This document shows positions 1 through 10,548 of a DNA stretch of 64,000 nucleotides, one piece after another. Every line of letters starts with the position of its first letter. Positions within the stretch are counted from its first letter, which is position 1. Below the pieces are notes generated by a model that made no database searches, was not told the DNA's origin, and saw nothing but the letters and a program-made list of their open reading frames with translations. Both the position numbers and the translations under genes were made by a program. Source of the DNA: Gautieria morchelliformis (lineage: Eukaryota; Basidiomycota; Agaricomycetes; Gomphales; Gomphaceae); contig WHVA01000202.1 of NCBI GenBank assembly GCA_015179125.1, positions 62,001 to 126,000 on the forward strand, in the 5' to 3' direction.

Positions 1-819
1 GGTGCGTCCCCCTCCTTGCCACCACCCTTAGCCCAACAATCCTTGACCCAGTGACCCTTATTTCCGCAATTATTGCATTTACCCTTCGTAGCGCCATCAC
101 CGGGTCCATTCTGGCCCTTTCCGTGGGTCCTATCCTGGATCCGCAGGGCTGTCTCGGTGCTCGAACACCGAGTACAGTCCTCCTCCAGGATACGTGCGAT
201 CAGGGCGTCGGAGGTGAGCATGGGGAGAGTAGGGTGAGGAAGGTGGACCAGGAGCCGGGTAGGGAGGTGAGTAATGCGTTGCAGAAATCTTGGTCATTGA
301 CCAAGTCGCCGAGTGCGTGCAGCTGTTTTTGGAGACTACAGAGCTTTCTGATATGCTCCTCCATGTTGCCACCCTCTGCTGCGAAGGTACGGAAAAAGTC
401 CCTACACACATTGATTATGCCTAACGGCCCTCTTGCCTCGAAAATTGTAAGCAGGGCTTGCCATACCTCGTGTGCCGTCGAGGCACCGTATGTATATACC
501 AGGTATTCATCGCTAATACGAAGACTGATTGCCGCAAATGTTCGTTGGTCTTTTTCAGTCCAGTCTGCGATCAGGAAAAAATGCGGTGGATCCTGCTAGA
601 ACAAGACCTGTGGGACCACGCAATGGGACAGACGACAATGTCAGTGGCGGTGACGTTTTTATCGTCGGCCGGCACTGGCATTGTCGTCTGTCCCATTGCG
701 TGGTCCCACAGGTCTTGTTCTAGCAGGATCCACCGCATTTTTTCCTTCCATGTGGGGTAGTTATCCCCGGTAAGCGGCTCGATTCGAGATAGCGAACTCG
801 GCTGTATGGAGGTAGACAT
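1..819 (-). pseudogene. Ty1/copia Gag fragment, interrupted by an inverted duplication
   Basis: Reads right to left. The start is an ATG near 819 followed by a typical copia Gag N-terminus (LTGDNYPTWKEKM, then a tryptophan-rich stretch). After the fold-back at 573-746 the reading continues with helical Gag sequence (DEYLVYTYG, HEVWQALLTIFEARG, LPGSWSTFLTLL) and reaches a CCHC zinc knuckle (CNNCGNKGHWVKDC, C-x2-C-x4-H-x4-C) at about 36-77. Gag packages element RNA into virus-like particles; the knuckle is the nucleic-acid-binding part. Protease and pol would lie left of the window edge. The fold-back and several frame changes make this copy non-coding. The family call is firm; whether the rest of the element survives outside the window is unknown. 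Confidence 0.8.
573..746. repeat. Fold-back inverted repeat inside gag
   Basis: Bases 573-640 are the exact reverse complement of 679-746 (68 bp arms). After one mismatch the pairing continues to 646/673, leaving a loop of about 26 bases. Both arms encode the Gag segment containing WILLEQDLWDHAMGQ, so the duplicate is an inverted copy of neighbouring gag sequence rather than a transposon terminal repeat. Confidence 0.9.
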
Positions 820-875
820 ATCGGCGATTGTTACAGATTTTTTTTACTTGGCTTTCGGGTTATGGTTTAGAGCAC

Positions 876-888
876 GGGGCCCATAACC
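876..888 (-). other. Primer-binding site complementary to initiator tRNA-Met anticodon arm
   Basis: On the minus strand the sequence GGTTATGGGCCCC lies between the Gag start at 819 and the LTR edge at 892. It matches the primer site of the complete copia element at 10536-10548. Its complement, GGGCCCATAACC, resembles the anticodon stem-loop of eukaryotic initiator tRNA-Met, the half-tRNA primer known for Drosophila copia. Confidence 0.65.
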
Positions 889-891
889 TCT

Positions 892-1287
892 TGAGCGCAG
901 TGATAGTAAAGGACAAGAATTGGTATTCCTCGACTCGCGAGGTCTCAGGAAAATATACAGTGGACTAGCTACTGTAACTATGGGATTCGGGAGGAGCTTG
1001 AACTGGTGGAACCACGAGTGACCATAGATGAATAAGGAATGGTTGAGCGATGGACTTCAATAATGTCGGCCTCAGGCTGGTGGGATGTAGTAGGGTGATG
1101 TCTGGACTTGAGGTTAGAGCTCAGTTTGTTTTATATTACATGTTGGGCTTGTTGCTCACGATGTATGTCATCAACATCCAGGGACACTGTCTGGTCGAGA
1201 CATGGAAAAATTATGGCTGCCACCATTCCGGAACTACATTCATGGAGTTACTCACATGGTGGTAGGGCCCCTATCATAGTTCCAACA
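892..1287 (-). mobile_element. Putative 5' LTR of the left-edge copia element
   Basis: Read on the minus strand, this 396-bp stretch begins TGTTGGAAC, a common copia LTR start, and ends in CA next to the primer site, where a 5' LTR should sit relative to the Gag fragment. The end at 892 is well supported by the adjacent primer site. The end at 1287 rests only on the TGTTGG motif; an alternative end is 1314. The partner LTR is outside the window, so identity cannot be compared. Confidence 0.5.
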
Positions 1288-1908
1288 TAGTGTTCTGATG
1301 TCTGATATATGACATACCGAAACATGAAGTTTGGCCGGCAATCGAACCAAGGCATCAAAAAGTCTTCAACTCTCGATGTCTAGAGGTACTACGTCTTGAG
1401 GATGGGATGTTAACACAGTTTCCAGATCCCATGACGAGCTAATGACTCAGTCGTGCCTCATGGCTCAGGCAGTTAGCATGGACGGCTGATTCTAGGTATT
1501 GTAGTGCATCCCTCTTAACCTTAACTTTAGTCAGGGTCTGATGCGATTGAAACAGCGACTCACCAACAGGTCATCATACCCAACCGCCTTGCCGCAGACG
1601 CGCTCGATAGCACTGTTTTCTGTAAGTTAATCATCACTAGTGTATGAATTTTGGACTGTGATCACACTGTGTGGAGTGAGTTGTGAGCGGGCCATCCTGT
1701 TCTCTGACTATCGGCAGTGTTATGTTCATGGAGACACGCGCAAATATCAACACATTGTCAACGAGGGTAATTACTCGTCACGGTGGCATTAACCCCGGTC
1801 TGAGTTCCGTCCCGCTCTGCAATCCCATGCTATAATGTTATCTTGGTGGACGGTTCATCATTAACGTCCAGATATCGGCCCCACTTAGTTTACAGTATCA
1901 ATCACCAT
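1288..1908. other. Intergenic stretch with no recognised gene
   Basis: About 620 bases between the putative copia LTR and the membrane-protein gene. I see no convincing open frame, repeat pair or RNA gene. It should contain the promoter of the gene starting at 1909, but no clear core-promoter motif was identified. Confidence 0.5.
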
Positions 1909-3744
1909 ATGGCATCTCAACAGAGCGTGGATATTCAGGTTATGTCAGATATGTGAGTATGTCAGGCCATTCCGTGGGGTAGAATCTGACAGTCTAAAAA
2001 TACGGTTAGTAGCTATGTGCTCGTTGGTACCATCGGTGTGTAAGGAGTAATCATAGACTGTTAACGTATCCCTGATCCTAGTAGCACTGCTCGCCTATGA
2101 TATTCTCTTGACCCTCCCGTGCGAGATTACCTATATCTGGCACAGAAGAGTCAGATTAGGAACTGTCCTTTACTTGCTGGCTCGCTACTCCGCCTTCCTT
2201 TTATTTGTTATTTTGATATACATAGATACAGAAAACATCCCACATGAGGTGAGAGGGTTTATTCGTGCAACGCAGGTTGTTCACATACATATCCAGTATG
2301 ACATTTGTGTTCTCATATACACCATCTGATGCCAAACAGTGTGTGTAACACCTTGACTCATCTCATAGACTGTCTATCCATTGCGGTCCTTTCATCTATA
2401 GAAGGTAACTGTATACCGGTAAAAGTCCTCAGTCGTAAACTCATATACCCTCCCTTGCAGGGCTCTTGTGGGCGCGAATATACGGCATGTCCCAGCACAA
2501 TCAAAGGGTGCGGTGGGTGCTTGGAGCCCTCGGTCTTCTTCTGTATATGGGCAGTTTAGGTTCGCTATTTGTATGCACACTTCCCTCTTCACTTTCTCTA
2601 TCCTCAGACAGAATATGGTATTACAGTTTGTCGCAGTCAAAAATGTATGCACCCACACAGGTCAGGGTCTGGGTGCTATACTTTGGTGAGTGACAACAGC
2701 AGTTATATTGAAACATGTCCATATATTACTTTGTCAGGGGTGAGAAATTCTCATGTTCAGTTGCAGTTTAACAGACCATTTATTCCAAGCACAAACAATA
2801 AATGTCGTGTTCACTATGCTTTTTGACACATTGATTGTTGTTGTGACACTATACAATACCCTTGGGCTTGTGAGGCTCTCAAGAGAGTTTCAGATGCTCC
2901 CTCGAAAGTCATTGACCCAAATTTTGGCGGAACAAGGTCTGTTAATTCATCCTTACACTTTGACATTGCTCATTGCTAGTCTAGGTCTCATAAGATATGG
3001 GTATGTACTTTCTGACCGCCGCCGTTGAACTTTCCATCTAATACTGACTCAGATTTATATTGACTATAACATTGGCATCTGGCATCACTACTAAGGTACC
3101 GTATAGTGTCCAATTTATGAGACGTACCGAATACTGAGTATAACAGGTTTTGAGAGTGAGTCTCTTACACGCATACACTTGGACGTCCCCTTACACACAG
3201 AGTCAATAGCCCATCATTTCAACAATCCTTTCAAGTGTGCAGAACAGGTCAGATCCAAGGAGCCTAGATACTAAGATATATGGCTAATGCTACAGGTAGT
3301 CTGTCTGTTATCATCATTTATCGCTGTCATCTTGCTCTTCAAGAGAGGGCTGCTCGGCCTAATGGCAACACCCATTCGGCACACCATCCTGTAATGAGCT
3401 TTCGTGTAGCCTCACGACAGATTCACGATTTGCTGATGGAGGAATTCGGCGATCTGAGTGTCAGCGAGACTGGAATCGCAGAATCTCACAAGCAGGATGA
3501 CCCCTCTTCTACTGAAATGGTAGGCTTCGAGCTTGAGGAAATCCCTTGCAGAAGGGAGCTTGGGAGTGCTGTAGACAATTCCTCCAGTGAGGTCTGTGCT
3601 GAACCGCAATCTGGTAAGTCATTCCTGTTCTTTGATGGATCATACCTTCTTGCGACTCAAGACAATACTGTAAGGGCAACCCTGGCTAGTTGTGGAGGTC
3701 ACACTACCACACAACTGACAAGGGGAAATCCGAAGTCTGTATAA
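1909..3744 (+). CDS. DUF6533-like multi-pass membrane protein, spliced
   Basis: Several exons in order resemble the basidiomycete DUF6533 family of integral membrane proteins of unknown function. The ATG at 1909 opens a short exon ending at a GTGAGT donor (1953). The exon at about 2057-2248 carries the family-like block ILLTLPCEITYIW then VLYLLARYSAFLLF. The exon at 2461-2570 has LLWARIYGMS and a hydrophobic helix. A later exon has FDTLIVVVTLYNTLGL, followed by a 16-base micro-exon (2985-3000) between introns 2937-2984 and 3001-3052, then another helix (FILTITLASG). The last block (HLALQERAARPNG) begins a hydrophilic C-terminal tail that runs to a stop at 3744. Around six or seven membrane helices are expected. 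The second exon boundary near 2004-2056 and the exact C-terminus are unresolved. It appears to be a host gene stranded between transposons. Confidence 0.6.
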
Positions 3745-3797
3745 ATGGACAGAGTATACAAGAGGGGGGTTCTCACCTGACAAGGGGAAATCCGAAG
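3715..3797. repeat. 21-bp direct repeat around the gene 3' end
   Basis: The same 21 bases (ctgacaaggggaaatccgaag) occur at 3715-3735 and 3777-3797, 62 bp apart. The first copy lies within the last codons of the membrane-protein gene; the second marks the left edge of the putative gypsy-1 LTR. It may be a duplicated LTR edge. Confidence 0.7.
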
Positions 3798-4148
3798 AGA
3801 AAAGCCTAAGGACCCCCAATGTCAGTGAGCCCGTATTATACTATGCTGCGCAGCCAGGGACAACACTTGGCACCCGCCATCAACCCTGCATCTCCCTGAC
3901 CCTTGATCGACCCTTGATGCCCCCTATTACGCGAGTCGCTTGATTTCCGACACTGTTCCGAGAGTGGAAGTCGGAAATTGGAGTGGAACTGGCAAGGCGA
4001 ACAGAACTGGTGGAAGTTCTCCCAGAAGCGGAATCATTTCCGAAAGCGGAGGCGGAGATGGAATCGGAACCGGAAGCGGAGTCGGAAATGGAGTCGGAAC
4101 TGGGTGTGGTGTCGGAACTGGAAACGGAAAACAGGGTGTCCCCTGACA
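3778..4148 (-). mobile_element. Putative 3' LTR of gypsy-1 copy 1, rich in CGGAA repeats
   Basis: A 371-bp block starting TGACAAGGGG and ending CCCCTGACA on the plus strand, placed just beyond the chromodomain end of the minus-strand gypsy-1 pol. Bases 3940-4140 are a degenerate array of CGGAA/GGAA units, with about eleven CGG triplets. The GGAA-rich character recurs in other LTRs of this window (52925-53090, 59090-59205, 62400-63055). The boundaries are inferred from TG..CA ends only; no partner LTR or target duplication is visible, and no good polypurine tract precedes it. Confidence 0.45.
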
Positions 4149-4159
4149 GTCATGGGGGT

Positions 4160-5655
4160 TAAACAAGGAATGATCATAGAGCAGTCAAAGGTCCTGGCCT
4201 GCCCAGATAAGACTCGTGAAAATCAGTGACCAGCTCTGAGGCATGATCAAGCTTGGAGGCGAGGATCCACAAGGTTTCTTCGTCAGTACCCTCGTAACCA
4301 GTCCACCTAACAAGATAGAGTAGCTTGCAGCTCTTTCATCTATTACCAATCTTCAAGTCGAGGATTTCTGAGACTTCGAACTCAGGCTCACCATCAATGA
4401 CAACTGGGGGTGGAGGAGACTGAACTCAGTTTGGAATGGTGTTGGGCGAGGCTGGTTCGAGCATGGATACGTGGAATACTGGATGGACTGAAGGCATGTG
4501 TTCTGGAAGTCGAAGGGTGAAGGTGTGAGTACCTGCTTGGGAAATGATCTCAAAAGGACCCAAAAACGTCTTGGTGAGCTTCTTAGTGGGCCAAGTTGTT
4601 CTGAAGTACTGTGCCTTTACAAAGGCAAGGGATCCTACTTGGAAATCAGGGGTGGGCTTGCGATGAACATCGGCCAAGGCTTGGTAGGTCTTTTGAGCCT
4701 TGAGGATGGCTCGGTGAAGTTCTTGGTGAAGCTCGTCCAGGTCAACCACGAAGTCTCGAGCTCGTGCCGAGGCGAAGTCGTGCTCGGGGTTAACCGCGAG
4801 GTTGGGGTGGTAACCCTTGTTAGCAAAAAATGGGGATATGCCAGTGGTTGCGCTAGGCACATTGTTGTAAGCGAACTCGGAGAGGGGAAGGAGTGAAGCC
4901 CAGTTGGACTGCTGATAGTTGCAATACATTCTGAGGTACTGTTCCAAGGTTTGGTTAGCACGCTCGGTTTGACCATCACCCTCGGGATGGTATCCCGAGG
5001 TGAAATGCAACTGTATGTCCAAAGCCTTCCCTAGAGAACGCCAGAAGTGGGAGACGAACTCGGAACCCATGTCCGAGGTGACATGTGAGGGGACTCCATG
5101 CTTGGAAAAGACATGAAGGACGAAGAGGTGAGCAAGCTCTTGCAAGGTTACCTTGTCTGTGGTTGGGATGAAGATAACCTGCTTAGTGAAGTGGTCAACA
5201 ATCACTAGTATGGAGGTGAACTCGGATGAAGGTGGAAGCTGCTCAATGAAATCCATCAAGATGGAATTCCAAGGCTTCTCGGGAATGGGGAGTTGTTTCA
5301 GGAGACCATAGGGCTTGTGACGTTGCGGCTTGCTTCACATACAAGTGGTGCAAGTCTTGCAATACTCCTTGACAAAGGATCTAATCCCTGGCCTAGCATA
5401 GTCTCGTTGGATCAGCTCCAAGGTCTTGTTGATCCTGAAGTGTCCCGAGAGAATGTGGTTGTGTTTGTATTGCAGGATGCGAAGTCGAAGATCTTGGTCC
5501 GCTGGAACATAGGTTTGGTTGTCAAGTTTAAGGAAGCCCTCGGGGTCTGTGGTCCATCTCGGGTCATTAACCAAGCCGAGGTGTGACTTGGCTATGGGGT
5601 TCGAGGAAAGGTTCGCTAGGATGTCAGCTCGGATCTGCTCAGTATCAAGCAGCAA
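4160..5655 (-). pseudogene. gypsy-1 copy 1: integrase and chromodomain part of pol
   Basis: From 5655 leftwards: an HHCC zinc-binding domain (HNHILSGHF, then CKTCTTCM), the rve catalytic core (MDFIEQLP, VDHFTKQ, HVTSDMGSEF, then GYHPEGDGQTER), a C-terminal domain (FLGPFEIISQ, HPVFHVSMLEP) and a chromodomain-like end (LLYLVRWTGYEG) near 4250. The integrase would insert element DNA and the chromodomain would guide it to chromatin. In-frame TGA codons interrupt it after CTTCM (5335-5337), after NTIPN and after KIGNR, each where arginine is expected. Related gypsy-1 fragments lie at 37204-39597. Confidence 0.85.
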
Positions 5656-7080
5656 AGCAGCTCAGAGTACAATGGGAGCGAGGTTAGTAGCTCTAAGGGA
5701 CAATGCCAACTGGTGTTGAGTAAACACTGGTCGTAGGTTCTGTGGGCTTATGGTGGCATATCGCTATTCCCCTCTTTAAGGTAGACGTCCCATCATCTAG
5801 TGAGAGAGTCAGGCTTCGTTCCGAGGTGGCCAGGTTGGAAACGGATGGCAAGGTTGAACGGAGAGAGGTATTCTGACCACCGAGCTTGTCGATGGGGTAA
5901 GAGCTTCGTTGTTGAAAAGTATTTGAGGTTCTTGTGATCGGTTACAACGTCAACAGGGTTGCCAGAACCCTCGAGGTAGTGTCACCAGCATTGAAAGGCT
6001 TCAAAGATTGCTAGGAGCTCCTTGTCGTGAACATCGTAGTTGAGCTTGGTAGAGGTGAACGTGCGGGAGTGGAAAGCGACGGGATGAAGTTCGCCTTCTG
6101 AGGTTCGCAATGATAAGATTGCTGCGAGGGCGTAATCTGAAGCGTCAGTCTCTACGATTAGTGGGAGGTCAGGAATCCAGTGGGTAAGGGTAGGAGCAGT
6201 GGTGAATGCCTTTTTCAACAAGTTGAAGGCTTGTCGACAATCCTCGGAAAAGTTCCAAGGGGTACCCTTGCGGGTAAGTCAGGTTAAGGGAATGGTGATG
6301 TCGGCATAGTTGTGAATGAAACGTCGGTAGAAATTGGAGAAACCGAGGAATGACTGGATGTCGGGAACTTTGCGAGGTTCAGGCCAGTCTTGAATGACCT
6401 TTACCTTGTCGTCCGCCATAGTGAGGCCCTTGGGAGAGAGGATGTAGCTGAGAAATTCAACCGAGTCGCGATGAAACTCGCACTTGTCCTCCTTTGCAAA
6501 GAGGTTGTTGAGTCGTAGTCATCGCAGGACTTCCTTGACATGTTCAACATGTTTGGAGGGGTCACTAGAATAGATTAGAATGTCATCCAAGTATATCACC
6601 ACACAAACATCCAAAAGGTCGGCGAAAATCTCTTTCATGAATCTCTGGAAAGCAGTAGGGCCGTTAGTGAGACCAAATAGCATAACCAACCATTCAAAGG
6701 ACCCATAGTGAGTCCTGAAGGCGGTTTTCCATTCGTCACCCTCAGCCACTCATACAAGATGGTAAGCGTGATGAAGGTCAATCTTCGTATAGATGCGAGC
6801 GTTCTTTGGAGAATCAAGTAAGTCAGCAATCAATGGCAATGGATACCGATCTTTTTCGAGATCTTGTTTAAACCTTGGAAGTCGACACACAACTGAAATG
6901 AGCCATATTTTTTGCAGACAAACAATACCGGTGCACCATGAGGTGAGAATGAAGGTCGGATGAAACCGATGTTCAAATGCTCGTCGATGAACTTGCAAAG
7001 TGCCTTGAGGTCGTAAGCAGAAAGGGAGTAGATGGGACCGATAGGTGGCGAGGTCCCTTCTTCAAGGTTGATCTTGATAT
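5656..7080 (-). pseudogene. gypsy-1 copy 1: reverse transcriptase and RNase H part of pol
   Basis: From right to left: reverse transcriptase blocks ([45 protein letters not shown]) and the catalytic YLDD at about 6582-6593, then the RNase H block ([39 protein letters not shown]). Together these copy element RNA into DNA. Stops at 6750-6752, 6519-6521, 6279-6281, 5982-5984 and in LTR*WDVYL (about 5800) are TGA codons at positions where arginine fits the family. Frame changes also occur upstream of 6750. This copy cannot make Pol. Confidence 0.85.
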
Positions 7081-7266
7081 CGTGGAGTCAGTGGGGAGCT
7101 AGAGTGTCAGTGCGTGCTTTGCTGAACACATCTGCAAATTTGTGATATACTTCGGGAACATGTTTTTTAATGTTCTCAGAAAGCTCAGGGGAGCCTTCTC
7201 CCGATGTTGCTCCTCGGGCGAGAAGCTCAGGCGAAGCCAGGTTGAGCTGAAACACTTCAGATCCTT

Positions 7267-7767
7267 CTAACCTGGATGCGCGCAGAAAAGCAGGAGGGAA
7301 ACGAGTGGTGCTTGCAACTTCGGAGGCAATGTCTGAGGCGAGGTCGAAGGTGGGGGCGAAGATGCCGTAGGCAAAGTCGAGGTCGTAGCCGAAGCTGAGC
7401 AGGCTGAAGTCGCTGTGGTCGCTGGAGTCATAGTCAAATCGATGGTCTTGAAAGTAATACTGCCCAATACCCAGTCAATCGACGGATTGTAGCGGGTGAG
7501 CCAGTTATGGCCAAGTACCACCGAGCAACTCGAGTCAAGCGAGGTTACGTAGAAGGTAACCCATTGTTGTTCGCCGGTTGGAAAGCAGATACAGAGGTCT
7601 GGAGCTTGGGTAATGGTAGTGTTGGTACTACCATCAAATAGTTTCAAGGGTATAGGAGAGACAGGATAAGCAGGCATAGAGTACTTCTGGACAAATATGG
7701 ATTCAATAAATCAATCAGAAGACCTGCAGTCAACTAATGCAACAAAAGAGACATTGGGGAGCGAAGG
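7267..7767 (-). pseudogene. gypsy-1 copy 1: aspartic protease end, truncated
   Basis: Minus-strand sequence resembling the retropepsin-like domain of Ty3 Pol: FVALVDC...FIES, where the active-site region normally has D-S/T-G, then PIPLKLFDGS and SCSVVLGHNWL, followed by a low-complexity Ala/Thr/Pro linker. The aspartate is present but the following residues (DCRS) do not form a canonical DTG/DSG. An in-frame stop precedes FIES. The element is cut off at 7767 by the LTR of Ty3-A, so its Gag is missing. Confidence 0.7.
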
Positions 7768-7982
7768 TGTAAATAACCCGTGTATCTACATGTACAATAG
7801 TTATTACATAATCCCAGTGGGCCCCTTAGGGACCCACTGTATAGTTTATGCGTGGGAACCGGCCAGCGGTCCCCATCACATCTTACTCTTACCTGTCACT
7901 ATGTAGCATTCAGAATACCACTCATTGGTCAAGTTCTGTTGTGCCCTTGTGATACAAGGTCTTAAGATCAACATCCTTTACA
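7768..7982 (+). repeat. Ty3-A 5' LTR
   Basis: 215 bp beginning TGTAAATAACCC and ending CTTTACA, matching 22548-22760. It cuts directly into the gypsy-1 protease sequence on its left. Sequence following the LTR (TTTTTGAACTATCC) should hold the primer site, but I could not assign a tRNA. Confidence 0.85.
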
Positions 7983-8120
7983 CCTTTTTGAACTATCCTG
8001 TGGTTGATCACCACGCGACCAACCGATAGTGGATTCGAAGAAATCTTGAAAAAGATCGCTGCGTCGACGACTAAACATCGTTGAGACCCTCCAGTAGACC
8101 TTCTACCGTCAGCTGCGAGC

Positions 8121-10038
8121 ATGATGATTCCACGCAGTCGAAGACGGACACGAGCGACGAGCTCGAGGTCCACGCCCCAGGTGCAGCCCAGCAACACGAC
8201 GGCTGATGCTACCCTGGACCAAGAGTCCAGGACGATAGAGGACGGAGAGATCGTAGATCTCACTGCCCTCGTCCCTCAGTAGAGGACGAGGAAAACCCCG
8301 ACCACGTCTCATCGAGCGTGGCTGAGGAAGAGACGACGCCGGGCATACTCGAGCTCCAGTCGCAAGAGCTCGAGGGCTCACGCCATCGACCACGAGACGG
8401 CAGAGGCTCTGAACAAACAGGTACAGGCTGCGCTGCACCGAAGCATGCTGACGCGCCACAAGCACGATCAGCTGGCATCGCAGCTTGACAACACCGCTGC
8501 CGCCCTAATGACAATTGGCAAAGAACTCCACCAGGCGGAGGAGATCAGGCTGCAAGATGCAGCCACACTGGAGGACGTCCAGAAAGCCCTCCGCCCACGC
8601 GGGGAACGCGATGCAACTCGTCCGAGCTCACGACAGTCTGCAGCCAACGAACGCAGTCACGACGTGGAAGACCCACGCCGAAAGGAGCGGGACAAGCAGC
8701 GAATGCCGCCGCCGGCCGTCCCGGTCGAACAGGACGTAAGGTTCGGGAACGAACCTCAAGAACAACCGGATGCCCCAACGGACAGCTGTAAAACAATCCA
8801 ACAGATCGTTAGGGAGCAGGTCGCCTCAGAGCCTGACTCTGAAACGACGACCAAGAGCTTAGAGCTCAAAGTCGCACACTGGCAGCGTAAAGAAGCCACA
8901 GCCGCGCGCCGCCACACACGGACACTCGAGCTACTAGCGAAGAACGCTGAAGAGACAGTGGCCCACAGCCACACCGCTCAGCTGCCCGACGAGCAGCTCA
9001 CGCAAGCTGTACAGGATGCACGGCAGGCGCGTGCAGCCTACAACAGCAGGCTGCGGATCCGCAACGCGGGGCTGACCGGGGACACCAGGCACAAAAAGCC
9101 CCCGGAACTGAGAGCACAAAATGCTCCCGATCCCGAGCCCGATCCAGGCCCGGGGCCCGTCAGGGCATATAACAGCCTGCCCCGCGCAGCGTCACAGCCG
9201 CGCGAGCGATCCATGGCCCCAACGGAAGGCCAGGGAATCCCTGACCAGGCCGACGTCGTGCCAATGGAGCCGTACGACGGGATCACACGGATGATCCGCG
9301 TGGCGTTAGCAGACGCCGCGGACACAGACCTGAGAAGTCTGTGCTAGCGAAAGCCGGCGTAAAATCGGCTCACCCCGAGCCATATGCCGGGGGATCTGAC
9401 CTCGAAGAGTTTGAAATCTTCGTGGCAGCCATCCTGCGATGGCTGAAAATGAATTGCCTCCTAGGGCCAACCAGCATAGACCATAGACATGCAGGTTGGC
9501 TATGTGGGCACTCGCCTCACCGGTGAAGCCCAGGAGTGGTTCTTTCGAAACATTGAACGCTTCGATCGCCAGGTCCACAGCTAGACGCTGGAAACTGTGA
9601 TGCAAGGCCTTCAAAAAAGGTTCCGGCACACACTGACGTACCATCACGCATCGAATAAATTCGACGCGGTCATGCAGGGCATGAAAACCGTTCAGGAGAT
9701 GCTGAACGAGCTCACGAAATACGCGGCACGTATGATACAGCCGCCAGACAATTACACGTTCCAGAGACGGTTCATATCGGCGCTGCGCGAAACGCTGCGC
9801 AACAAGGTCCTCAAAAAAGGCTATAATGCCAAGAGCAGCTCAATAGAGCAACTCTTCGAAACGGCCCGGATGATCGAGGAGGCATCCCAATACAACATGG
9901 GGATGCACCGCGCAGAAAGCGCAGCAGCAACGGCAAGCGCTGCCTGGCTCACAGGGAGCAAGCCGTTGACACAAACGGGCCTGACCAGGCCCAGCCTGTT
10001 CTCAAGAAGCGGAACAGGACAACGGCTACTGCCCTCAC
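8121..10038 (+). pseudogene. Ty3-A gag, 5' part
   Basis: The ATG at 8121 opens a frame that carries an in-frame TAG at 8278-8280 and then runs to a stop at 9347, starting with an arginine/serine-rich basic segment and continuing with charged helical sequence (LNKQVQAAL, ALMTIGKELHQAEEIRLQ). After frame changes between 9340 and 9600 the conserved Gag core follows: EPYAGGSDLEEFEIFVAAILRWLKMN, shortened here to LEEFEIFVAAILRWL, then TRLTGEAQEWFFRNIERFDRQ and VMQGLQKRFRHTLTYHHASN. This core builds the virus-like particle. It is interrupted at 10039 by the copia insertion and resumes at 15301. Several stops and frameshifts make it inactive. Confidence 0.75.
10034..10038. repeat. Target-site duplication CTCAC, left copy of copia 1
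   Basis: The five bases CTCAC immediately before the copia 5' LTR are repeated at 15296-15300 right after its 3' LTR, the normal mark of integrase-mediated insertion. Confidence 0.9.
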
Positions 10039-10534
10039 TGTTGGGTGCATTTATGCTCCTGCACCAAAATCAAGCATAATATATCCAATTTGTTGTGTGG
10101 TTTCTCAATTTCTTCTCATATTGTTCTTGTATCATGAATCCATTTCTCTGGTTATTTTCGAAATTTTCCACTAACTCCCTATCTCTCCATTTCATCTTGT
10201 TATTCCTACTTTCACAAGCAGCTGCACCCAGCGGAGTCTGAAACGACTTCGACGCGCGAGCTCTTGGGCGCTAAAGGGCCGGGTAGTAGTACATGCGCAG
10301 TGAAACAGATTTCCCCCTCTCTCAGTGACAACTAAATTCACTGAGAGAGGCAAGTAAATTAGTCTAGTATTCTTTCAATTTATTAACCTAGAAATCCTCT
10401 AGTGAATTAATTTCTAGGTAGTGTATAATATACTTACAGTGACAACTAAATTCACTGAGAGAGTGAATTAATTTCTAGTCTATTCTTTTGAGCAACAAGT
10501 CCATACCTACTGCCTATAATTCCTGTCCACTACA
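10039..10534 (+). repeat. Copia 1 5' LTR
   Basis: 496 bp, TGTTGGGTGC...CTACA. It contains a palindrome (CTCTCTCAGTGA/TCACTGAGAGAG arms around a 9-base loop) and a second partial copy of the same motif further on. These hairpins are kept in all related LTRs of the window. Confidence 0.95.
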
Positions 10535-10535
10535 G

Positions 10536-10548
10536 GGTTATGGGCCCC
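10536..10548 (+). other. Copia 1 primer-binding site containing the gag start codon
   Basis: GGTTATGGGCCCC directly after the LTR is complementary to the anticodon stem-loop region of initiator tRNA-Met, as in Drosophila copia. The ATG inside this site (10540-10542) is the first codon of the gag-pol frame. Confidence 0.7.

Noticed and set aside
1330-1420. tRNA-like T-arm (minus strand GGTTCGATTGCCGGCC) suggesting a tRNA gene
   Set aside because: No upstream GGCCGGC acceptor partner and no convincing D-arm; at most a remnant.
10318-10345. Palindrome CTCTCTCAGTGA/TCACTGAGAGAG as a DNA-transposon terminal repeat or terminator
   Set aside because: It occurs inside every LTR of the copia family at the same place, so it is an internal LTR hairpin.
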